Below, piece after piece: positions 27,056 to 36,346 of a DNA stretch of 64,000 nucleotides. This DNA is from JAIQFL01 sp035501495 (lineage in GTDB: Bacteria > Acidobacteriota > Terriglobia > Bryobacterales > Bryobacteraceae): the NCBI GenBank assembly GCA_035501495.1, contig DATJWB010000138.1, forward strand, positions 1 through 64,000, in the 5' to 3' direction. The translations under genes and the position numbers were made by a program. The first letter of the stretch is position 1, and the number at the start of each line of letters is the position of its first letter. The notes below the pieces were generated by a model. That model had not been told where the DNA came from and did no database searches. It saw nothing but the letters and a program-made list of their open reading frames with translations.

Positions 27056-28070
27056 AACCAAAAGAGCGCTCTTTGCCCTCCGCGACTGGATCACCACCGA
27101 GGAGTGGACCAACTCCGAACTGACCACCATGCTCGATGTCGCTGGGGACTTGAAGCGGAAATTCAAAGCACGCGTTCCGCACCGCTACCTCTCCGACCAG
27201 ACCATCTTCCTGATGTTCTTCGACAAGTCCACGCGCACGCGGAACTCGTTCGAGGCGGGCATGACGCAACTCGGAGGACACGCACATTTCCTCACGGCCG
27301 ACGTCATGCAAGTCTCCCACGGCGAGAGCGCCAAGGACACGGGCATCATCCTCTCGAGCTACGGGCACGGGATCGCCATCCGCCACGACCTGATTCCCGG
27401 ACAAGGCAATGCCTACATGCGCGAAGTCGCAAGATGGGCCGACAAGCCCGTTATCAACATGCAATGCGACGTGGATCATCCCTGCCAGACGCTCGCCGAC
27501 CTGATGACCATTCGGGAGTTGCGCGGTCACAATCTGCGCGGCCTCAAAATCGCGGTCACCTGGGCTTATGCCCCTAGCTACGCGAAGCCACTCTCCGTGC
27601 CACAGGGACTCATCATGCTGATGCCCCGCTTCGGCCTGAACGTCATGCTGGCCCATCCGCCGGAGTACGGGCTCATGCCCGAGACGATTGCCGCCGCACG
27701 CGCCAACGCCGAGCGCTCGGGCGCCCGATTCTCCATAGTAGACAGCATGGACGAGGCTTTCCGTGACGCCGATGTGGTGATACCCAAAAGCTGGGGCTGT
27801 CTCGATACCATGGGCAGCAAGCCGGAAGAGTCGCTGCGCATCGCCAAACAGTACACGAATTGGGTGTGCGATACCGGCCGCATGAAGCTGGCCGCATCCG
27901 ATTGCCTCTACATGCACCCTCTGCCCGCCGACCGCGGCAACGAAGTCACCGATGAGGTGATCGACGGTCCCCATTCGGTGGTCTATGCCGAAGCGGAGAA
28001 CCGCCTCCACACCGCAAAAGCCATCATGGCGCTGACCATGGCCGACCGCGACATCGAATACGAGGTCTGA
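27033..28070 (+). CDS. ygeW: YgeW-type carbamoyltransferase
   Basis: A 345-residue knotted carbamoyltransferase. The carbamoyl phosphate motif FDKSTRTRNSFE (STRTRN at 66-71), the HPCQTLADL block and HPLPADRGNEV near the C-terminus are all present. YgeW acts with carbamate kinase to release carbamoyl phosphate from a carbamoylated intermediate; the natural substrate is not settled. The ATG at 27033 gives a plausible N-terminus; a longer frame to 26964 lies inside ygfK. The carbamate kinase gene follows 6 nt downstream. Confidence 0.9.
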   Translation: MITASPTETKRALFALRDWITTEEWTNSELTTMLDVAGDLKRKFKARVPHRYLSDQTIFLMFFDKSTRTRNSFEAGMTQLGGHAHFLTADVMQVSHGESAKDTGIILSSYGHGIAIRHDLIPGQGNAYMREVARWADKPVINMQCDVDHPCQTLADLMTIRELRGHNLRGLKIAVTWAYAPSYAKPLSVPQGLIMLMPRFGLNVMLAHPPEYGLMPETIAAARANAERSGARFSIVDSMDEAFRDADVVIPKSWGCLDTMGSKPEESLRIAKQYTNWVCDTGRMKLAASDCLYMHPLPADRGNEVTDEVIDGPHSVVYAEAENRLHTAKAIMALTMADRDIEYEV

Positions 28071-28076
28071 GCAACC

Positions 28077-29024
28077 ATGGAAATCGTGGTAGTCGCGCTG
28101 GGCGGCAACGCCATCACCCGCCCCGGCGAGCCGGGCACGATTCCCCAGCAGTTCGCACACACAGCCGAAACACTGGGGCATCTTACGTCGCTTTTCAGCA
28201 GCGGATGCGGGCTGGTGATCACGCACGGGAATGGCCCCCAGATCGGGAACATCCTCATCCGTGTGGAAGAGAGCGAGCGGCGAGTGCCGCGCCTGCCGCT
28301 CGATACCTGCGTCTCCGATTCGCAAGGCGGCATGGGCTACATGATCCAGCGGCTGGCCTGCGAACTGTTTCGACGCGTGGGCATTCGCCGCGGCGTGGCC
28401 ACGCTGATCACACAGGTCCTCGTCGACCCCGGGGATCCCGATTTCGGCCACCCCAGTAAGCCCATCGGCGAGTATTACACCTGCCAGCAAGCCTGCCGCC
28501 TGCGCGCGGAGCGGCCCGACTGGCTGATCCACGAGATCGAGCCTGGCCGCTTCCGCCGTGTGGTTCCCTCGCCGCACCCACTCGCCATTATCGAAGAGGA
28601 CGCGATCGTCAGCCTTGTCCGGTCCGGAGTGGTGACCATCGCCTGCGGGGGAGGCGGAATCCCGGTCACATGGCAGGACGGACGCCTCGTCGGCGTCGAA
28701 GGAGTCGTTGACAAAGACTTGGCCTCCAGCCTCCTCGCTTCACAGATCCACGCGCACAAGCTGGTCATCGTAACTTCGGTGGAGCGCGCGGCCATCCGTT
28801 ACGGCAAGCCTGACCAGCGGTGGCTCGGCACCATCACCATCGAAGAGGCTCGCGCGTATCTGGATGCCGGCGAATTCCCAGCCGGGTCGATGGGGCCCAA
28901 AATCGAGGCCGGAATCGGGTTTGTCGAACGCGGCGGCGAAGCCTGCATCATTACATCCACCGAGCAGGTCGAGCGGGCCCTCGAAGACCGGACCGGGACC
29001 TGGATCGTGAGAGGCCGCGCATGA
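28077..29024 (+). CDS. yqeA: Carbamate kinase (YqeA/ArcC-like)
   Basis: A 315-residue amino acid kinase family protein with GGNAITRPGEPG, HGNGPQIGN, GGGGIPV and VVDKDLASSLLA, all typical of carbamate kinase. It converts carbamoyl phosphate and ADP into ATP and carbamate, completing the energy-yielding step after YgeW. It is coupled to ssnA by an ATGA overlap. The pair is in the same order in the E. coli ygeW cluster, although separated there by other genes. Confidence 0.92.
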   Translation: MEIVVVALGGNAITRPGEPGTIPQQFAHTAETLGHLTSLFSSGCGLVITHGNGPQIGNILIRVEESERRVPRLPLDTCVSDSQGGMGYMIQRLACELFRRVGIRRGVATLITQVLVDPGDPDFGHPSKPIGEYYTCQQACRLRAERPDWLIHEIEPGRFRRVVPSPHPLAIIEEDAIVSLVRSGVVTIACGGGGIPVTWQDGRLVGVEGVVDKDLASSLLASQIHAHKLVIVTSVERAAIRYGKPDQRWLGTITIEEARAYLDAGEFPAGSMGPKIEAGIGFVERGGEACIITSTEQVERALEDRTGTWIVRGRA

Positions 29025-30316
29025 TCCTCACCAACGCACGCGTCGTCACGTTCGACACCGAAAACCGCGTGCTGGATTGCGCCAGCGTGGAGATCCTGCC
29101 GGACGGGGCCATCGGTTCAGTCGGAGCCGAGCCCCAAGGCGGCGAAGTCATCGATGTACAGGGCCGCTTGCTGATGCCGGCACTGATCAATTGCCACACG
29201 CACCTCTACAGCACGCTGGCGCGCGGCATCCCGCTTCCTGGCGCCCCTCCCAGGAACTTCCGCGAGATTCTCCGCAAGCTGTGGTGGCGCCTGGATCGCG
29301 CGTTGAACGAAGAGGACGTGTATTACAGCGCCTTGGTCGGACTGATCGATTCCGCGAAATCGGGCGTCGGCACCCTGATCGATCACCACTCCAGCCCGAA
29401 TGCCTGCGCCGGCAGCCTGGACCGCATCGAGCAGGCGTTTCGCGAGGTCGGACTTCGCGGCGCACTCTGCTATGAGACGTCCGACCGCAACGGCGCACGC
29501 CAGGCGCAGGAGGGAATCCGTGAGAATGTCCGGTTTCTGGAACGTAAGCGCAAGGACAGTCTGATTGGCGCCGCCTTCGGCCTGCATGCCGCATTTACTC
29601 TGCGCGACCAGACTCTGCTCGCCGCCGTCGAGGCCAACCAATTGCTGGGTGCCGGTTTCCACCTTCACGTCGCGGAAGACGCCTGCGATGCCGGAGCGGT
29701 TCAGCGTCTCGCGCGTTCCGGCGTGCTGAGAGAGCGAACTCTCGCCGCACACTGCCTGCACATCGATGCTCGCGACATCGCGACGCTGGCCCGTCACGGC
29801 GTTAACGTGGTGCACAATCCCCAATCCAACTGCAACAACGCGGTCGGCACTGCGAAACTGACCGAACTGATGCGGCGGGGCGTCACCGTCGGGCTCGGTT
29901 CCGACGGCTATTGTCCGCGCCTCTGGGACGAATTCAAGACCGCCTTCCACCTGCAGAAACTGCGAGCCCGAGATCCGCGAGTGGGGTATGCCGAAGCCTA
30001 TGCCGCCGCGTTCCGAAACAATCGCGCAATCGTCCGGAAGATCTGGGGAATGGAGGTCGGCCGTATCGAGACCGGTGCGCGGGCCGATCTCGTCCTCATC
30101 GACTATTTTCCGCCGACGCCGCTCGAACCTGACAACCTGTTCGGCCACCTGTTATTTGGAATTGCTAACGCCCCGGTCCACTCACTGATGGTGAACGGGC
30201 GTTATATTCTGCGTGATGGGCGATGCGTTACGGTGGACGAGCAAGCCACCGCCGAAAAGGCCGCCAGGCAGGCCCGATCCCTTTGGAGGAGATTCGAAGA
30301 CTCATGTCGAAGTTGA
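29021..30316 (+). CDS. ssnA: SsnA-like aminohydrolase
   Basis: A 431-residue cyclic deaminase of the amidohydrolase superfamily. The metal ligands appear in NCHTHLYSTLARG, HVAEDACDAG, AAHCLHID and LGSDGYCPRLWDE. The LPGAPPRNFREILRKLWWRLD stretch (broken into parts here) is characteristic of SsnA proteins. SsnA deaminates an unsettled substrate in purine and related degradation clusters. The ATG at 29021 overlaps the carbamate kinase stop. It differs clearly from the 8-oxoguanine deaminase-like protein at 18759. Confidence 0.85.
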   Translation: MILTNARVVTFDTENRVLDCASVEILPDGAIGSVGAEPQGGEVIDVQGRLLMPALINCHTHLYSTLARGIPLPGAPPRNFREILRKLWWRLDRALNEEDVYYSALVGLIDSAKSGVGTLIDHHSSPNACAGSLDRIEQAFREVGLRGALCYETSDRNGARQAQEGIRENVRFLERKRKDSLIGAAFGLHAAFTLRDQTLLAAVEANQLLGAGFHLHVAEDACDAGAVQRLARSGVLRERTLAAHCLHIDARDIATLARHGVNVVHNPQSNCNNAVGTAKLTELMRRGVTVGLGSDGYCPRLWDEFKTAFHLQKLRARDPRVGYAEAYAAAFRNNRAIVRKIWGMEVGRIETGARADLVLIDYFPPTPLEPDNLFGHLLFGIANAPVHSLMVNGRYILRDGRCVTVDEQATAEKAARQARSLWRRFEDSCRS

Positions 30317-31626
30317 TTCCCGGACCAACGTATGAGGAGATGTTCGACCCCAGGCTGCTTCCGCCCGAGTTCCATCGCCAGGCTGCGGCCGCCCGATCGA
30401 GGGAACTGGACCCCGCCAACCTCTTCAACATCAGTTGGCGCGCCCCCAACGGATCGATTCGGTGTGAGGTACTGCCGAAGGAACTGACGGGAGTGGATGC
30501 GAACATCCTGGTGCTGATCGGCCGCGACTTCCCATCCGGCAGCCACAAGGTCGGCGCCGCCTATTCGACTCTTCTCGAAGGCGAACTGGCCGGTGAGATC
30601 GCTCCCGGCGAGCACACCATCGTGGGCCCATCCACCGGTAATTTCGGCATCGGCACGGCTTACGTCGGACGCCTCAAAGGCTACTCCGCAGTGGTCATCA
30701 TGCCGGACCAGATGAGCGCGGAGCGCTACGAGCGCATCCGCCGGTACGGCGCGCAACTCGATCTTACGCCGGGTTGCGAAAGCGATGTGATCCTCGTCAT
30801 CGAGCGTACGGAACACTATAAGCGCGATCCGAAGAACAAGATCCTCGCCCAATTCGAGCTGTTTCCGAACTACCGTTTCCATCGCCACGTCACGGGCGGC
30901 AGCGCGCTCGAGGCCGCAAGGCAATACGGAAACGGCCGCATCGCGGCGTTCGTGAGCGCACCGGGGTCGGCCGGCACCCTCGCCGCCGGCGACGCCATCA
31001 AACAGCAGTTCCCCGACGCCCTGATCTGTGCGCCCGAGCCGGTGGAGTGCCCCACTCTGTTCCACAACGGCCGCGGCCCGCACCGCATCGAAGGCATCGG
31101 CGACAAGATGGTGACCCTCATCCACAACGTCCTCACCACCGACTACGTGATGCTGATCCACGACGACGATTGTGTGATTGGCCTGCATCTCCTGGAGCAG
31201 CGTCCGGCTCCCTTCCGCCGCCTGCAAGGTATGTTCGGCATCTCCGGAATCTGCAACATCCTGGGAGCCATTCGCCTCGCCCGATTCTTAAGGCTCGGCC
31301 CCGGCGATAACGTCGTGACCATCGCCACGGACGGATTCGACCGGTACCCCTCGGTGATGGCGGACCTCGCCCGGCGCATGGGCGAGATCAAGCCCGACGA
31401 ATGGTTCGAGAAGATCTTCCGCGGAGGCGAATCGCGAAATGTGCTGGATGTGCGCTCCTGCGAGGAGAAGGAGCGCCTCTTCCGCGCCAAGGAGGATGTC
31501 TGGAAACCCTTCGGTTACTCGCAGGCTTCTCTCGATGCTATGAAGTCGCAGTCGTTCTGGGATGCCGAATATGCCAGAATTCCAGCCGTCGATGAGGCGC
31601 TGCTACGGTCCCGCCGCCCCGGGTAA
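30304..31626 (+). CDS. PLP-dependent fold-type-II lyase, TrpB/cysteine synthase-like
   Basis: A 440-residue enzyme with the PLP lysine in SGSHKVGAAYS and a glycine/serine phosphate loop GPSTGNFGIG. The SHK context resembles TrpB-like enzymes, not classical cysteine synthase. Position at the end of an N-heterocycle operon, overlapping ssnA by 13 nt, suggests it removes ammonia from a small amino acid such as diaminopropionate, as YgeX does in E. coli; it is not a close YgeX relative by eye. A second PLP enzyme starts the operon at 17503. Either or both might perform the YgeX step. Confidence 0.7.
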   Translation: MSKLIPGPTYEEMFDPRLLPPEFHRQAAAARSRELDPANLFNISWRAPNGSIRCEVLPKELTGVDANILVLIGRDFPSGSHKVGAAYSTLLEGELAGEIAPGEHTIVGPSTGNFGIGTAYVGRLKGYSAVVIMPDQMSAERYERIRRYGAQLDLTPGCESDVILVIERTEHYKRDPKNKILAQFELFPNYRFHRHVTGGSALEAARQYGNGRIAAFVSAPGSAGTLAAGDAIKQQFPDALICAPEPVECPTLFHNGRGPHRIEGIGDKMVTLIHNVLTTDYVMLIHDDDCVIGLHLLEQRPAPFRRLQGMFGISGICNILGAIRLARFLRLGPGDNVVTIATDGFDRYPSVMADLARRMGEIKPDEWFEKIFRGGESRNVLDVRSCEEKERLFRAKEDVWKPFGYSQASLDAMKSQSFWDAEYARIPAVDEALLRSRRPG

Positions 31627-31648
31627 AGCTGAGGTTGCGCGAGGGCAC

Positions 31649-31664
31649 AATGGCGCTCGCCATT
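31649..31664. terminator. Possible hairpin between convergent genes
   Basis: AATGGCG-CT-CGCCATT is a perfect inverted repeat, flanked by GGCAC upstream and GGTGCC downstream that could extend the stem. It lies in the 120-bp gap between two convergent genes (31626 and 31747). There is no T-tract, so intrinsic termination is uncertain; it may act with Rho or only stabilise transcript ends. Confidence 0.3.
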
Positions 31665-31746
31665 CCGCCCCGCGGTGCCTTTCGCTGTCGTCTTGCACCC
31701 TTCCAGGCGCCCGGTTAGCTCCTCGCAGCATGAGTCCTCAAGACGC

Positions 31747-34140
31747 TTACTTCGCTCGCTCGACACGCTCCCACATTTGGAGATAGGCTTCGGCGGACCC
31801 GAAGAGCGCCTGCAGGTCGCGCTTGGGCATTTCGACGTTGCGCAGGTCCTGCAGCATGTCGGGCACCAGCCCGAAATGCGCCAAACCATCGATGTTGAAG
31901 TCGAACGTGTGGCTGCCCGCGATGTACGGTTTGAGAGGTTCCTTTTGGTTGGTCTTCATGGGCGGTGCGATGCCCTCGTAGAGGATCGGGTCTTTTTGGG
32001 CATGCGGCTGGTAGCGGCTTCTGTGCTCGGCTTTGGCGTATTCGCGCTGGCCGTGCTGGAAGGACTTGTAGCCTTCGCAGGCATGATCGCCGAAGCGCGG
32101 CGACACCACCGGGATGAAGGTCATGTCGGTGGCCAATCCCATCCCGCCGGGCACCTGCTCCTGCCCGTAGTGATAGGCGAACGCGAAGCCCTTGGAGGAG
32201 TTGCCGCAATCGTCGGTGATGTGCGAAATGTGGACATCGATGCTCTCGGGATTGATGCGCGCCTGGTGCAGGAAAACGCCGACCACACCGCCGGCGCTCC
32301 GGACCCTCCGGAGGTTGGAGTCGCTGATGTCGTACTCGGAAGCGAGATAGTCCGGGAACTCGTTTTCCGGATCCTTGTAGAGGCCTTCCTTGCGAAAGTG
32401 AGCGTGCGAAATCACGGCGGGATATCCGCTGCGCTCGGCCAGGACCTGGTACGTGTCGTTGACCGACTTATCGGACATGTGCGCCGTATCGATGATCATG
32501 CCCCGGCGCATCAGGGCACGGATGTAGGCTGGGCCGGCGGGCGCTAATCCTTTGCTGTTTTTCTGGCCGAGCATCCCGGTATTCAAGGCGTCCTCGGTTT
32601 CGACGACGAAGCCGGGAGCGCGTCTGAAGAGGGTAAAGATGGGGCGTGCGATCACCAGGCGCAACTGCGGAAAAGGGGAGAGTTTGAAGAGCACACACTC
32701 ACCCTCAGGCTCGTGGTTGGCGGCGCAATCGTCCTTTTCGATCTGAAAGAATCTGGCCGGTGCAAGGTGATTCGGGCGCACCTGGTTGGCGCCGTTGCCG
32801 ATGAAATCGTTCAGCCAGTTATACGGCGCGTTAAGGATGGCGGGCGAACCGATTTTGTTGTCGACAGCGTGGATCGGGGTGATGGCGCGAACGCCAAGGT
32901 TCCACAGGAATTCAACTTCCTTGTCAGGATCGGGGTCGTAGGAGCCCAACTGATCGAGCTCCACGCCGGGGACGATGGCGAGCTTGTTCTGGAGAATGAT
33001 GCGGCGCGCGTCGGCGGAGTTCCGGGCAATCTCCATCCAGGAGCTGTTGAGGGCTACCAGGTCGCGCAAGCCTTTCATCTGGAGGGCAACCTCGTCCTGC
33101 TCCTTCACCAGCGGCACAACACCGTGGTCAGCCACGCCGGTGAGGAATCCGGCGCCCCAGTTGTCGGTGACCAAAGCGACCATCAGGCGCAGGCCGCCCT
33201 CGTAATTGCGCCGGATCATGGTGATGTGCATCTGCTGGTGCGCGCCCATCAGGTGGCTCGGGAAATTGTTGAATTGCGGTCCGCCGTTGTGTTTGTGGGA
33301 GACGAGGAAGGCTTTGATCACGCTGCCTATGGAGTCGCTGAAGAGCTGTGCGGTATTGATGAACGCCTGGGCGAGATAGCCGCCGCCATGGCTGCCGGTA
33401 CAGTGGGGGATATCCTTGGTGATCAGGTTGGTGTCGTGGTAGTCGTCGAAGTTGCCACCGGGCTTGCCAAAGATGATCCGCCTCTTGTCGTTGGAGCCGA
33501 ACGCCAGGTATGTCATGGGATGCGTGTGGTAATCGGCATAGCCCCAAACTGGCCCGTCGGGTAAGTCGGGCGGGCGCTCCGAAGTAAAGCGGATGTAATC
33601 GACATTGAGATGGCCCTTGGAATGGTCATCGTAAATGCGGATACGGGCAGGCTGGCCGAGGTCGCCCTGAGCGATCGAGACGATTTGCTGTTGGAGTCGC
33701 TCGCCACCGGGGCCCGTGGCGGTATAAGCGGTGTCCCAGGCGGATCCATGGCGCACCTGGAGTTCGAGGCGCTGGTGGTCGGGGTTGTTCGACCCGCCGA
33801 TGAGGAAGCTGAGATAGGTCGCAGCGGAGGGGAGCAGGAACTCGGGGGACGTGAGTGACCAGGGCTCGGCGGACGCGGTCTTCAACAGGCTGGTGACGAT
33901 GCAATTGCCGTGCTGGCCGAGGGGATATTGCAGGTCCTTCCAATAGTCGCCGCCCAGGCCGACGCCGGCGAAATCGGTGGAAGACATCTCGACGTCGGCG
34001 GGGCGCTTGCAGAGCGGCTGACCGGTCAGGGCATTGCCGGACTGGGTCCAGCCCGGAAGCCCGCTATCCTCGAAGTCGAATGTAGGCGTTTGGCCGCAGG
34101 CGCAGGACGCCGCCAGTAATACCAGAGCTGTAATCTTCAT
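31747..34140 (-). CDS. Large exported M19-like (renal dipeptidase-type) metallohydrolase
   Basis: A 797-residue protein. The start at 34140 gives a signal peptide (MKITALVLLAASCACGQ). Residues ~20-210 form an extra N-terminal domain with FDFEDSGLPGWTQ and beta-rich sequence similar to carbohydrate-binding or MAM-like modules. The catalytic part begins near YADYHTHPMTYLAFG and includes MIIDTAHMSDKSV and ISHAHFR, the metal-binding pattern of amidohydrolase-like dipeptidases of the M19 group. Typical M19 enzymes are ~350-400 residues, so this is an enlarged form. It should act outside the cytoplasm on peptides. It is divergent from an M13 peptidase. Confidence 0.65.
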   Translation of the reverse strand: MKITALVLLAASCACGQTPTFDFEDSGLPGWTQSGNALTGQPLCKRPADVEMSSTDFAGVGLGGDYWKDLQYPLGQHGNCIVTSLLKTASAEPWSLTSPEFLLPSAATYLSFLIGGSNNPDHQRLELQVRHGSAWDTAYTATGPGGERLQQQIVSIAQGDLGQPARIRIYDDHSKGHLNVDYIRFTSERPPDLPDGPVWGYADYHTHPMTYLAFGSNDKRRIIFGKPGGNFDDYHDTNLITKDIPHCTGSHGGGYLAQAFINTAQLFSDSIGSVIKAFLVSHKHNGGPQFNNFPSHLMGAHQQMHITMIRRNYEGGLRLMVALVTDNWGAGFLTGVADHGVVPLVKEQDEVALQMKGLRDLVALNSSWMEIARNSADARRIILQNKLAIVPGVELDQLGSYDPDPDKEVEFLWNLGVRAITPIHAVDNKIGSPAILNAPYNWLNDFIGNGANQVRPNHLAPARFFQIEKDDCAANHEPEGECVLFKLSPFPQLRLVIARPIFTLFRRAPGFVVETEDALNTGMLGQKNSKGLAPAGPAYIRALMRRGMIIDTAHMSDKSVNDTYQVLAERSGYPAVISHAHFRKEGLYKDPENEFPDYLASEYDISDSNLRRVRSAGGVVGVFLHQARINPESIDVHISHITDDCGNSSKGFAFAYHYGQEQVPGGMGLATDMTFIPVVSPRFGDHACEGYKSFQHGQREYAKAEHRSRYQPHAQKDPILYEGIAPPMKTNQKEPLKPYIAGSHTFDFNIDGLAHFGLVPDMLQDLRNVEMPKRDLQALFGSAEAYLQMWERVERAK

Positions 34141-34278
34141 ACCAGTTATGGAAGTATATCTGAGGAGACGACGTTCGCAGCGCGCCCACAAACTGACAAG
34201 CCCCAAAGTATCCGCGCGTACTTCCGGCCCAGCCGCTATCGCTCCTGACACGTTACATTGAAGAGACAGGAGTCTACT

Positions 34279-36315
34279 TTGTTCAAACTCGTTCTGCTTG
34301 TCTCATCATGCGCTTCCGCGCTCTTGGCACAGACCGCGGCCTCCACGCCTGCCACCCCGGTGCAAAAGACCATCGAGTTCAGTGTCGGTAACATCGACCG
34401 CTCGGTGAATCCCTGCACGGATTTTTACCAATATGCTTGCGGCAACTGGCTGAAGAACAACCCGATCCCGCCCGATCAGTCGCGTTGGGGCCGGTTTAGC
34501 GAGCTGGAGGAGCGGAACCAGTACACGCTCCGTGACATCCTGGAAGAGGCCGCCAAGCCGGACCCCAAGCGCGACGCGGTCACCCAGAAGACCGGCGACT
34601 TCTATGCAGCCTGCATGGACGTGAAGGCGATCGATGCCAAGGGTTTGACGCCTTTGCAGCCTGAGCTCACCCGCATCAGGAGCCTGAAAGATACCGCGGG
34701 CATCACCGCGGAGATCGCCCGGCTGCATCGCGACGGCGTGGACGTGGCCTTTCAATTCAGCTCCGGACAGGATTTCAAGGACTCCAATTCCGTGATCGCC
34801 CAACTCGACCAGGGTGGGCTGGGGTTGCCGGACCGCGACTACTATCTCAAGGACGATGCGAAATCGGTGGAACTGCGGCAGAAATATCTGGCACATGTGG
34901 CGCGAATGTTCGAATTGGCCGGAGAGAAGCCCGCTCAAGCCAAAGCCTATGCTGATGCCGTGATGAAGCTGGAGACCGCCCTGGCGAAGGGTTCGCTCGA
35001 CCGGGTCTCGCGGCGCGATCCGGAGAAGATCTATCACAAGATGACCAGGCAGGAACTGGAAGCGCTGAGTCCCGCATTCCCGTGGAGTCAATATTTCAGG
35101 CAGTCCGGTTCTCCGGAATTCCAGAGCGTGAACGTCGCCTGGCCGGATTTCTTCAAGACGCTGCAGGCCGAGCTGAAGAATACCAGCCTCGATGACTGGA
35201 AGACCTATCTCACCTGGCACTCGCTGCACTCCGCGGCCCCCCTGTTGCCGGCCGCATTCGTGAATGAAAATTTCAATTTCTACGGAAAGGCGCTCACCGG
35301 CGCCGCGGAACTGCGTCCCCGCTGGAAGCGTTGCGTCGATTTTACCGATAGCGACCTGGGCGAGGCGCTGGGGCAAAAGTTCGTAGACAAGACCTTCGGA
35401 GCGGAGGGCAAGGCGCGCACGCTGAAAATGGTGGATGCGCTCGAAAAGGCCCTCGGCGAAGATATCGAGGCGCTTTCCTGGATGACTCCGGCCACCAAGA
35501 AGGAGGCCCTGATCAAACTGAAGGCCATCACCAACAAGATCGGGTACCCGGACCGCTGGCGCGACTACTCGAGCGTGATGATCCGCCCCGATGACGCGCT
35601 GGGCAATGATCAGCGCGCCACGCAATTCGAATTTCAGCGGCAGTTGAACAAGATCGGCAAGCCGGTGGATCGCAACGAATGGCAGATGACGCCACCCACG
35701 GTGAACGCCTATTACGATCCGCAGATGAACAACATCAACTTCCCCGCGGGCATTCTGCAGCCGCCTTTTTACGACAACAAAATGGATGATGCGGTGAACT
35801 TCGGCGGGATTGGCATGGTGATCGGCCACGAGTTGACCCACGGCTTCGACGATCAGGGCCGGCAGTTCGATCCGCAAGGGAATCTGCGCGACTGGTGGAC
35901 TCCCGCAGACGCCAAGGAGTTCGCTCAACGCACCGCATGCCTGGTTGACGAATACGCAAGCTTCTCCGTGGCGCCCGGGGTTTACGTGAATGGCAAGCTG
36001 ACGCTTGGCGAGAATACCGCGGACAACGGAGGAGTTCGCGTGGCTCTGATGGCGCTGATGAATACGTTGGGAAATCGGATGCCGCCCAAGATTGACGGCT
36101 TCACGCCGGCGCAGCGCTTCTTCCTGAGCTTTGGGCAGATCTGGTGCGAGAACGAGCGCGAAGAGGCGCTCCGGCTGCAGGTGCAGACCAACGAACACTC
36201 GCCGGCCAAGTTTCGCGTCAACGGCGTTTTGGAGAATATGCCCGAGTTTCAGAAAGCATTCTCGTGTACAGCCGGTCAAAAAATGGTCGCGGCAAACGCC
36301 TGCCACGTGTGGTAG
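34279..36315 (+). CDS. M13-family zinc metallopeptidase (neprilysin/PepO-like)
   Basis: A 678-residue exported peptidase. The signal peptide is FKLVLLVSSCASALLAQ. The N-terminal M13 lobe has NPCTDFYQYACGNWL and the catalytic domain has the zinc motif IGHELTHGFDD with the third ligand in ENTADNGG. The C-terminus ends CHVW, as in neprilysins. TTG 34279 follows GACAGGAG with good spacing and puts the signal at the N-terminus; a TTG at 34258 would add seven polar residues. It would cut peptides in the periplasm or outside the cell. Confidence 0.92.
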   Translation: MFKLVLLVSSCASALLAQTAASTPATPVQKTIEFSVGNIDRSVNPCTDFYQYACGNWLKNNPIPPDQSRWGRFSELEERNQYTLRDILEEAAKPDPKRDAVTQKTGDFYAACMDVKAIDAKGLTPLQPELTRIRSLKDTAGITAEIARLHRDGVDVAFQFSSGQDFKDSNSVIAQLDQGGLGLPDRDYYLKDDAKSVELRQKYLAHVARMFELAGEKPAQAKAYADAVMKLETALAKGSLDRVSRRDPEKIYHKMTRQELEALSPAFPWSQYFRQSGSPEFQSVNVAWPDFFKTLQAELKNTSLDDWKTYLTWHSLHSAAPLLPAAFVNENFNFYGKALTGAAELRPRWKRCVDFTDSDLGEALGQKFVDKTFGAEGKARTLKMVDALEKALGEDIEALSWMTPATKKEALIKLKAITNKIGYPDRWRDYSSVMIRPDDALGNDQRATQFEFQRQLNKIGKPVDRNEWQMTPPTVNAYYDPQMNNINFPAGILQPPFYDNKMDDAVNFGGIGMVIGHELTHGFDDQGRQFDPQGNLRDWWTPADAKEFAQRTACLVDEYASFSVAPGVYVNGKLTLGENTADNGGVRVALMALMNTLGNRMPPKIDGFTPAQRFFLSFGQIWCENEREEALRLQVQTNEHSPAKFRVNGVLENMPEFQKAFSCTAGQKMVAANACHVW

Positions 36316-36346
36316 CCGGCGGCCCAAAGCTTGTAAACTAGCCCTG

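Noticed and set aside
26955..28577. 540-residue minus-strand open frame
   Set aside because: Antisense to ygeW and carbamate kinase, which have clear motifs; the antisense translation has none.
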